DNA of 64,000 nucleotides from Humulus lupulus. Lineage: Eukaryota; Streptophyta; Magnoliopsida; Rosales; Cannabaceae. Made by a program: the position numbers and the translations under genes. The notes beneath the pieces are model-generated. The model was not told where the DNA came from and did not search any database. It saw only the letters and a list, made by a program, of their open reading frames with translations. The first letter of the stretch is position 1. Every line of letters begins with the position of its first letter. Below are positions 54,985 through 64,000 of this stretch, one piece after another. The DNA is taken from assembly GCF_963169125.1 (NCBI RefSeq), contig NC_084802.1:11842896-11906895 (forward strand), written 5' to 3'.

Positions 54985-56150
54985 ATACTTTTTAATATCC
55001 CCATATTAACAAAGAATTCAATTATCTCTCTTCAATTAATACTAAATTTTCTCTCCAATAAAAATAATAATATCAATTTATTTTTAAAAGAAAAATAATC
55101 TCAATTTAAATTTAACAATAATATTCATCGGTTAAATATAAAATTAGTTTAAAATTCTTATTAAAATTTAATATCAAATAATTAAAAGCCCTATTTTTTG
55201 GTGACATTTGTGAAAAATCCTTATTAAAATTTAATCTCAATTAATTAAAAATCTAATTTCGTTGGTAATCAGTCTAGTTAAAAGATATATATTTTTTTAA
55301 ATTTTTTTGGAAATAAAAATAAAATAGAAAACCACATTAGTACTATTGCTCTCAACGTTAAAGAAAATAAAATACATAACATTTCTTTATAAAAGTTAAA
55401 ATCATAAGTCATTACCAACATAACATAACTATATGTGATTTTTTTTTCAAAATAAAAAAGAAAAGGTTAAAATTGTCCGATATTAATGTTAAATTTAAAT
55501 TAAAAAAAATACAATATTAGTTCCATTTAAATTAAGGGAATAGCAATTCTTATTCAAATTAAGATTATACAATCAAATTTTCATTTTTTTTTCCTTCTCC
55601 TATTATTTTGCATAAGAAAATGATCTTTCTTCGCTCCTATTTTATTGTAGAAAAATACATGTAAGTGCGATTTTTAAAAAAAAAAAAATTACATATAGTT
55701 ATGTTGTGTTGGTAATAACTTATGATCAGATTTTAACTTTTATAGAGATATGCTATGTATTTTATTTCCTTTAATGTTGAGAGCAATAATGTTAATGTGG
55801 TTTTCTATTTTATTTTTATTTCCAAAAATATTTTAAATTTTTTTAGTCGTTTAACGTGACTGATTCCCAAAAAAATTAGACTTTTAATTAATTGAGATTA
55901 AATTTTAATAAGGATTTTTGACAAATGTCACCAAAAAATAGGACTTTTAATTAATTGAGATTAAATTTTAATAAGGATTTTCAACTAATTTTATATTTAA
56001 CCGACGGATATTATTGCCAAATTTAAATTGAGATTATTTTTCTTTTAAAAATAAATTTATATTATTATTATTATTTTTATTTTTATTGGAGAGAGAACTT
56101 AACATTAATTAGGAGAGATAATTGAAAGCTTCGTTAATTTTTTATATACC
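54985..56150. repeat. Large inverted repeat, ~460-480 bp arms
   Basis: The left arm (about 54985-55445) pairs with the right arm (about 55685-56150) around a spacer of about 240 bp. Matching phrases include TCAATTATCTCTC near the outer ends, GGTTAAATATAAAATTAGTT in the middle, and ATAACATAACTATATGT at the inner ends. The right arm also holds a repeated phrase (AATTGAGATTAAATTTTAAT) matching two phrases in the left arm. Non-coding. It could be a foldback/long-TIR transposon or a hairpin RNA source. Confidence 0.82.
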
Positions 56151-58495
56151 CCATATATATATATATTAGATACAAGTAACATGTAATGTACTATTTATAG
56201 AATTTATTAATTATTTTTATTAAATTTATATTAATGTCATATAAAATTCAAATAAATATCATGTTGTAATTAAATAAATTTTTTATAAGTTTATGTTTAT
56301 TCTAGCTTTTGAATTTAGGAGTGACAACAAGATATTATATATTACTAGGTCAATGAAAATAAATAATGTTAAATTATTTATTGATATTTTGTGAGAAAAT
56401 AAATAAAAGAAACTTTGAGGTTTTTATTGCAAAGTCTAAAAAAGATAGTATTACAGCCAATTGAGTCAATTTTGTTAATATTGATAGATTAGTATTAATA
56501 TTAATAAAATAAATTAAATAATATTCAAAATTATAATTTGTTAATTTTGACAAGTATTTAATTAATTATAATTATTAAATAATTAAAAATAAAATGGGAA
56601 ATTAAAACCTATTTTATGTCTTAGTTAATTGCATATATATAGTAGTGTTATAAAATGGATTAGGTGAGATGAATTAATTTGACAAGATAAAAATTCACCC
56701 CACTCTCTTTTAGTTTTCTCTCTAGAAATTCTTTTCTCATGTGTCAAAGACTTGCCTACACAAAGACAAAATGTAAGAGAATCCAAAATGAGTAGTCATT
56801 GTAACGTTACGCTTCTCGTAAGTACTCTAATAATTTTGTTATTGTATTTAAATATCTCTGTAATATTCACATGCTATGATTTTATATTTTCTATTATATA
56901 TATTGTTTTAAATATATATTTATAGAGATACAATATATATATATGAAATCTCGTAATAACTACGATTAATAATATTCAGTATCGGTGATGTGTGGCAATA
57001 GATATGTCCTACTATTAGCAGCGAAGTCGGATGCAAAAAACATATAATCAAATTATTTAACTCTATAAAAATGTTACAAAGTTTTCATGTTTTGAAGTCG
57101 CATGATAACTTCATTAACACTATAAATAACTAAGTTATCATTCAAGCATCAATCTCTAATACACAGCTTGTTAGTTGAATTGGTGATTCATTATGAGCAC
57201 GAAAGCGAAGTCCTTGTCGTAAAAAAATCGAGCACAATCAATAGATTCCCCCAAGTATATACAGAATAAATAGATATATATATTAGATACAAACAACGTA
57301 CAATATGCACGTTTGTTTACTTTTATTTATAGAATTTATTAATTATATTTATTAAATTTATATTAATGTCATATAAATTTCAAATAAATATTATATTTTA
57401 ATTAAATAATTTATTTATTTTTATTTAAGTTTATGTTTGTTCTAGTTTTTGAATTTAGAATGGATAACAAGAGATCATATATTATATGTTTAATGTAATA
57501 TTAAATATTATACGTAGAATTTAAATTTAAGTTTCTTGTTAGTTTTTTTTAAAAAACAATTTATTGCTAATTCACAGTAAATTATATTATATATTTAATA
57601 TGATATTATTCTAATAAGTTAGTTTAAGTTTAATTAAATTATATTTAAGTTATAAAACATATGATCTTATTATTTTTAAATAATTATTATTGTAAAATAT
57701 CTCAAAAATATCAAATTTTAATTTATTTAATTATTTATTATTTTTAAATAATTATTATTGGATAATATCTAAAAAATATCTTATTTTAATTATGTATTTT
57801 ATTTTATTTAAGTTTAAGTGTTTACAAACTACCATTAAATATAAGAATATTTTGTTAAATATAAGAATATTCCGTTAAAGTTAACTTTAAAAAAATAAAA
57901 AAAACCGTTAAAACCAAGAATTTTCGTTATCTACACACTTATTATATAGAAGAGATATGTTTAACGTAATATTAAATATTATACATGAAATTTAAATTTA
58001 AGTTCCTTGCTAGTTTTTTTTTTTTAAAATAATTTGTTGCTAATTGACAATAGATTATTAAATATGTTTAATATGATATTATTCTAATAAGTGAGTTTAA
58101 GTTTAATTAAATTTTATTAAAGTTATAAAATATATGATTTTATTATTTTTAAATAATTATCATTGTAAAACATCTAAAAAGTATCATATTTTAATTTGTT
58201 TAATTATTTATTATTTTTAAATAAGTATTATTGTGAAATATCTCAAAAATATTATATTTTAATTTGTTTAATTATTTATTATTTTTAAATAATTCTCATT
58301 GTAAAATATCTAAAAAATATCTTATTTTAATTTTTTTATTATTTATTTTATTTTATTTAAGTTTAAGTACCTTTAAATATAAAAATATTATATTAAATAT
58401 AAAAATATTCTGTTGAAAATAATATTAAAAAAATAAAAAACCGTTAAAATTAAAAATTTCTATTATCTAAATACTTATTATATAGAATATATATA
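56151..58495. repeat. AT-rich direct repeats, possibly non-autonomous elements
   Basis: Segment 56150-56345 recurs at about 57270-57490 (TATATATTAGATACAA, TTATAGAATTTATTAATT). Units 57484-57955 and 57957-58495 are head-to-tail copies of roughly 470-540 bp, both ending CTTATTATATAGAA. The TTAGATACAA/ACTTATTATATAGAA ends recall some plant Helitrons, but I cannot show a 3' CTRR hairpin. No gene is present. Confidence 0.55.
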
Positions 58496-60497
58496 TATAT
58501 ATATATTTGAGTATATAAATTCATACACAGTGACATAGATATATTTTTATAGAATGGCATGAATATATAATACCCTCCACGTGATATCTGCACTTATTGA
58601 TGAAATTTGTTAACGGTTAGATCCTTTATTTATGGCTGGGTGGTTCAAAAAGAAAAAGTCAATAGCTACTTATAATATATAATCATGTATCTATTTATTC
58701 TTATATATATATATATATATAAAAAATCATGTATACATATAATCACGTATATGTGTGAAGACAATTGCTAATTATATAAATAGTGTAAAAGATAAATCTC
58801 AGTATGATTCTAGTCATGCTAATATTTTTTTTTAAAATAAAAAGAAAAAAAATAATGGGTCGGGTCAAACCCATCCCAGAATTAGGACACTCATGGGGCG
58901 GAGCCAACCCGTCCTGCCTTATTTATATTCCTATCCTCCCATAAAAACTTAGTCTAAATACATATATTTTGGATGTTTTATCAACAAAAAAATGCTAGAC
59001 CTTGTCGTAGAAGAAATCAAACACAATCAACTCATGCAGTTAATCGAACACAGTAACTTGCTCGATCTTTGTTATTTTTCTTCATAAGAATGTGTTGAAT
59101 TTATTGTTTTTGATTCATCAAAGAATCACACTTCTTGTAACACTTGCAATGATCTCCAACATGTTGTCCAAGATTTTATGATAATTTCTTCCAATTTTTA
59201 AAACCATCTCTAACAAATGTGTGAACACAACTATGTTTTCTATTTTTGTCTTTAAAAAGATAGCAACATATACAAAATATAGAATCTTTGTTGATCCTAT
59301 ATTCCAGCCACGAAGAGTATATCTCATACCATGAAATGTTGAATTGACGTTTCACTTCTCCATGGTAAGGAGGAAATTCATGAAGTTTCCGTTGACAAGG
59401 CTCTTGCTGTAAATAATGTCTTCGAATTTCATCTTAAATATTTGGGTTGTAATGAGAAATTAGGGCTCACAATCCATGATCACTCATATTAATAGAAATA
59501 TGTTGCCTCTTTCAACTGTTCTCAACTTCTACTACAGAAATATGTGACAAATTTGGAACTCTATTATAAAATTTCTCTATATCTGTTTCATTTATAATTT
59601 ATAAAATTAAATATAACAGAACAATAAAAATGAATACACATATTTCATTAAAATCCAATCACATTAAACAATCAATTATATCATTATAATTTATACACAA
59701 ATATGATTTTATTATCTTATACATTGCAATTAGATTCCAAACCTTATCATTATTGTACAACATTTTTTTATACACAAATATGCTTTACAATATACATAAG
59801 GACAATCCTAATTCTTAAGTACATAATTTTTTATTTTCTTAAATTTATTGATAATTTCGTAATCAACCCCAATTTGTTTGTGTGCTTCTTTGTAATAACT
59901 TGATATATTATTAAATATTATAGTTTTTTAATTTGGTTAACTACTCTCTGTCTTTCAAATTTTTTTTAACTATTCTCTTTGTTCTAAATCATAAACATAT
60001 GATTTATATATACTATATATATATATATTATATAATATAGATTGATAAAAATAACCAATTTTTTTTTACTTTTTTTATTCAACTCCTGCAGTGTGGCTGC
60101 CAAGTGCCCACCAACCATTTCATATTATCCAAAAAAAATTTGATAAAATATTAAAATCTCTCATTGATTCTCTTCTCTCACTCACTCAATATCATACATA
60201 TATAATGACAGCAGGTTTGTTGACTCGTCCAGCAAAAGAAAAAAGAAGAAAAATATCATATCAATTATGTACACTTTGAAAAAAAGAAAAATTAATACAA
60301 ATAAAAAAATTTATGATAGAAATAAAAATATCATACCATATTGTTGACTCGTCCCCCTCTGCATATATTGGACGTGATATCATGACTAGTAATAATAGTA
60401 TATAATTGGTGGCTTGCACCAATTATTATGATAGGAAATCCTGGAGGAAGATCTTGTGTTGCCGAATGCCAGTCAATGGATAAATTGTCACCTAGCA
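58496..60497. other. AT-rich intergenic DNA
   Basis: No supported gene. A TA microsatellite lies near 58702-58721, and a short GC-rich GGGTCGGGTC / ACCCGTCCTGCC patch at 58859-58945 resembles the MITE at 27161-27654. Frames near 59118-59327 and 59703-59903 are not gene-like. Confidence 0.5.
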
Positions 60498-60670
60498 ATT
60501 ATTATGATAGAAGGTCAGTAGGTGCAACCAAAAAACATTAATTGATTAAGGCAGTAGATGCAACTAGAGCATTGTATTAATTGAACATGTGATACATGAA
60601 AAATAAATTATTGAATTAAAATTGGCTATCTAAAGCAAAAGAGAGATTCGATACAATTTTTTTTCCCAAT

Positions 60671-60687
60671 GTATATTGAAAGGATTG
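60671..60687 (+). promoter_or_regulatory. TATA-proximal block of SOT relic 6
   Basis: GTATATTGAAAGGATTG is a variant of the TATATTTAAAGGATTGA block of the other SOT copies, about 117 bp before the relic's ATG. Confidence 0.5.
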
Positions 60688-60788
60688 AAGATGTGTAGAC
60701 TCACTCACTTCTCACCACAGACCACAGCCTCTTTTAAAACAATTGGGAGAATAGTTTTCAAATTTTGAGCTTTTATTGTGGCATTCAA

Positions 60789-60914
60789 ATGGAAGTATCA
60801 AGTGTTATTAAGAAGAATAAAGGGGAAGAAATGGAGCGAGTAGAGACTCTTGATGAAATTTTGGCAAAGCTTGAAAAAGTTAAAGACCAGGACGTGATGT
60901 CTATTATTACCACT
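60789..60914 (+). pseudogene. Cytosolic sulfotransferase relic 6 (5' fragment)
   Basis: It starts MEVSSVIKKNKGEEMER and continues LDEILAKLEKVKD, matching the first ~35 residues of the intact SOT. A one-base loss then shifts the frame where the paralogs read DPxRDVY. Similarity ends exactly where an LTR begins (TGTAAGATAATTG at 60915). The rest of this copy may lie beyond the right edge, after the retroelement. The promoter blocks of the family are retained. Confidence 0.85.
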
Positions 60915-61824
60915 GTGTAAGATAATTGATAGGTTTAAAAAGTGAATTGTGCCACAATGAGAATGTCTATAATACATAGCTATTATTACAAGAATGCCTA
61001 TTATTACAAGAATGCCATGAAACTTACAGAAATAAACAAGCTCTGACAGATAACACGTGTGACATTTTAGCCTTTTTCTGCAAGTTATGTGTTGCATTCT
61101 AGACTTTTCTTGCAAGTTACGTGTTTCGTTTTAACTTCTCTAGCAAGCAATCCTGGCCTATAAAAGGAGGGTCCACGGAAGCAAGCAAGGACAGAAAAAA
61201 GAAGGAATATAAGATCTACAATTATCATTAGTGTGCCTCTCTATAAACTAGCTTCTCTTAGCCTAAGCCAACTTTTCTCAAACAAACTAGGTTGATCATC
61301 ATAACCTACATCACGCTTTCTCACCCTAACATATATAGATATATTTCCAACCTTGCCTAAGCCTGACTACAAAATCTATTATCGTTATTTTTCTAACGGT
61401 GCATAATCTAGCTTACTACAAAATCATATATATTTCCAAACTTGCATAATCTAGCTACCACAAAATTATATATAGATATATTTCCAACCTTGCATAATCT
61501 AGCTTGCTACAAAATTACAACAAGCTAGCTATATTCAGCAATAATAAACATCATAAGATACAAAAATCAATTTATACCACAGATCTCTCTATGCTCTTTA
61601 CATGATAAAGATGTTGGGTTATGCTTCCTTTGTTGTAATCTTCTAATAATAAGAAGACAATTCTTGCTACTGTGGATGTAGGCAATAATCGTACGTATAT
61701 TGCTAAACCACATAAATTTGTTTGTCGTTTTATTTTATTTATTTGTTCTAAGCATGTGATCATCAATAGTTTATTATATTGTTTATATTATTATTAAATG
61801 TTTAGCTAGAACCCCTGAACATTT

Positions 61825-61842
61825 TGGCGACTCTATTGGGGA
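61825..61842 (+). promoter_or_regulatory. Primer-binding site of the right-edge Gypsy element
   Basis: TGGCGACTCTATTGGGGA starts three bases after the LTR end. It has the TGGCGAC form common in plant Gypsy elements. Confidence 0.7.
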
Positions 61843-61909
61843 GGTTATTAATTTATTTATATCTAAATTAAGGCAGGGTATTCAAGTTTGTTCTCATATT
61901 TGACTTCAA

Positions 61910-63123
61910 ATGTCTTCCTCTATGGACATTCGTGAGGAGGAAACTCAAAATCAATTAGAGAACTTACGAAATGACAACAACAACAATACTAATGCAACAA
62001 ATGCAAACGACGCTGTGGTGAAAAGACTCGAAAAACTTCAGAGGGCTCAAGTTGGTATGATGCAATTACTAAGTACCCTTTTACCAAAAACACACCAAGA
62101 AGCTATTTCCGACAGAATTGGCCTACCAGATGAGCGCGGGACAAATGGGTCTCCAGTGATGCATATAAACGTAATTGAAAAACGTATCCAGGCAACACCC
62201 GACAATGCTAAAGGCACTAGGACATCTCAAATTGCTGAAAGAATTGGTGAAGAGACACGATCCATCTCTACATTCGTTACAAAGGATGAGCTAATCGACC
62301 TTCTTAAGGCTGAAAGAGGTAAAGCATCATCGGTAGTAACTTCCATTGATTTTCATCCACTGTACCCTATGGAAGTTGTGATGAAACCATATCCGTGAGG
62401 CTACATGAGCCCAACATTTTGAAAATATAATGGAAATTTTGGCAATGCCAAAGAACATGTTATTCAATTAATTAATGATATAGGGGTCTTTGCACATGAT
62501 TCTAACTAAGTATCCAAGAATTTTCAAAGTCTCTCACTGATCGGGCTTATTCTTGGTATGCGAGCCCATTGCCAGGAAGTATACGAAGTTGGGATGATTT
62601 AGTCTCTCAATTTTGTGCCAAATACTTTATGATTGATGATAAATGGAGTATAGCTGATATCTCAGGAGAAAGACAAAACATAGGAGAAAGACTTATTGGC
62701 TATGTGCAAAAATTTCGAGAAAAGGCCATTGATTGTGTCGAAACTATGCCCGAAAAAGATCTGGTTAAAATGTGCATCAAAGGAATGCTTGATGAGTACC
62801 ATTTTCATATTGAGAATCATGCTATCTATAATTTTGCAGAACTTATTGCCAAGTCAAGAAATATTGAAGCCACTGTATCTCGGCTTTCCAAACCAACAAA
62901 CACCAACGATCAAGAACATCGTTCATGGAAGAGAGCAAAACGTGGTGTTGACATAACACTAGCTCAAGAAAGACAAGATTTTGAGGCACGCAAAAGAACT
63001 AGGCAAAATAATAAACCACTAGAATTTCCTTGCAACAAAGAAAGAGTTTGCAGTTTGTTAGAATTATGGATTCAAGATGTGGAAGTAACCTTGCCGTTTG
63101 TTGAAAATTTGCCTACTCCATAA
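61910..63123 (+). pseudogene. Gag of the right-edge Gypsy element
   Basis: It starts MSSSMDIREEETQN. TGA stops at about 62396-62398 (YP*GYMSPTF) and a few codons later interrupt the frame. The Retrotrans_gag core is at 62569-62890 (SWDDLVSQFCAKYFM, then FREKAIDCVETMPEKDLV). A TAA ends the frame at 63121-63123. The first TGA stands where Arg CGA would fit. Confidence 0.82.
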
Positions 63124-63495
63124 GAAAAACAACATGACTTATATTGTCATTATCATCAAAAAAATTAATCATCCAACAATGAGATGCTATACTCCTAGAA
63201 AGATCTTCCATGAGAGACTAGAAAAAGGGGAAATCACATAGATCCAAATACAATGGAACAAAGACCACTTCCTCAATACCAAAATGGAAGAACCGTTATG
63301 ACATGCACAAAGGAATCTACTCTCATCCTCATAGGAATATCTCAAGACATACTTATCAAAGAAATCGAAGAAGAGCCTCCTAACACATGTGAGTTAAGAA
63401 ACATGGTTGAACCATTATTGTGAACTAAGTTATTTCGAAATTTCTTTGATTGGTTAGAGTTTGGGAAAGATGCAAAAAAGGAGGCCACAGAAGCA

Positions 63496-63918
63496 TTGGT
63501 TCAAATCGCTCAATGTCATGGTCCTTCGTGTTATGTAGTAGGACGCCCGATACAAAATATTGCTAAAAAGTCTGAAGGAGCAATCATTTTTACTAGTGCT
63601 AACATACAAACATTTCCATTTCTTCACAATTGTTCACTATATGTTGAGGCCAAGGTTAATAGACTAAAACTCAAACGCGCTTTGGTAGATAATGGGGCTT
63701 CAATGAATCTTATGCCAATAAGGATATACTCTTCCATGAAAATAGTGAAAGGATGGCTTGTTCCGCAAACAATCACACTAACTGGCTTTGTTGCAAAGCT
63801 AGTAAAAGCAATGGGATATGTTACTATTGAGCTAGAAGTGGGACCAATAAGAAGTCCTACTCGGTTTCATGTGATAGAAGCAGACACGTCATATCATCTC
63901 TTACTCAGAAGGCAATAG
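63496..63918 (+). pseudogene. Aspartic protease region of the right-edge Gypsy element
   Basis: The retropepsin-like motif ALVDNGASMNLMPI appears near 63676-63718, with N in place of the T or S of the usual D-T/S-G. The context ITLTGFVAK and GPIRSPTRFHVIEADTSYH is typical of plant Gypsy proteases. Frames upstream (63124-63490) contain several stops. Confidence 0.75.
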
Positions 63919-64000
63919 ATTCACACACACAATTGTGTGTTTGCACCAGTGTATCATGGCACATATTCTTAGAAAGGACATTCATATCACAGCTACAAAA

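Larger units (their letters stand above)
60915..64000 (+). mobile_element. Ty3/Gypsy retrotransposon, 5' part, cut by the window edge
   Basis: The LTR spans about 60915-61821 (TGTAAGATAA to CCTGAACA), with a CTATAAAAGG TATA box near 61160. The primer site TGGCGACTCTATTGGGG follows at 61825-61842. Gag and protease remnants come next. RT, integrase and the 3' LTR would be to the right. Lineage is likely Tat/Ogre-like from the primer site and gag style, but this is inference. Confidence 0.85.

Noticed and set aside
59118..60279. Small ORFs of 60-70 codons
   Set aside because: No domains, AT-driven composition and no flanking gene signals.

Overview
This is plant nuclear DNA: AT-rich, with spliceosomal introns, cytosolic sulfotransferase and alkenal reductase genes, MITEs, a LINE and LTR retrotransposons of plant lineages. 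A eudicot is likely; a Rosales species such as one of the Cannabaceae is only a guess. Transposable elements fill most of the window. Two host genes look functional: a five-exon NADPH-dependent alkenal double-bond reductase (3260-23630, +) and an intronless cytosolic sulfotransferase (SOT; 53495-54496, -).

Layout. 1-3250: AT-rich flank with probable LTR remnants, then a TATA box. 3260-23630: the reductase gene. Its first intron is about 18.4 kb long and holds a LINE (about 3788-8581, -). Next to the LINE is a Sirevirus-like Copia element (8582-21566, -, TSD TTAAT), whose left LTR carries a 2,680-bp solo Gypsy LTR (9018-11697, TSD TCTCC). All splice junctions and the 349-codon reading frame survive. 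23631-34321: sulfotransferase relics 1-3, separated by MITEs, foldback elements and a 1,956-bp solo LTR (30669-32624). 34322-51925: a third nest. An LTR that sits in SOT relic 3 was split by a 17-kb Tat-lineage Gypsy element (34741-51730, +), which itself took in four solo LTRs (37270-39114, 41260-42392, 45678-47589, 49105-49697). 51926-60914: SOT relic 4, the intact SOT gene, a roughly 1.2-kb inverted repeat, AT-rich direct repeats, and SOT relic 6. 60915-64000: the 5' part of another Gypsy element that entered relic 6 and runs off the window.

How the parts relate. The SOT loci are a tandem family undergoing birth and death, with one intact copy and five relics. Three copies still share a TATA-proximal block and a more distal promoter block. 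In relic 1 a MITE ends 33 bp before the start codon. The Tat element carries a second, archaeal-type RNase H-like domain, 50-bp tandem repeats and an antisense ORF with apparent introns. The Copia element carries an extra ORF after pol. Most premature stops in the elements look like C-to-T changes at Arg or Gln codons, as expected of methylated, silenced DNA. All assignments come from reading the sequence; no database search was run.
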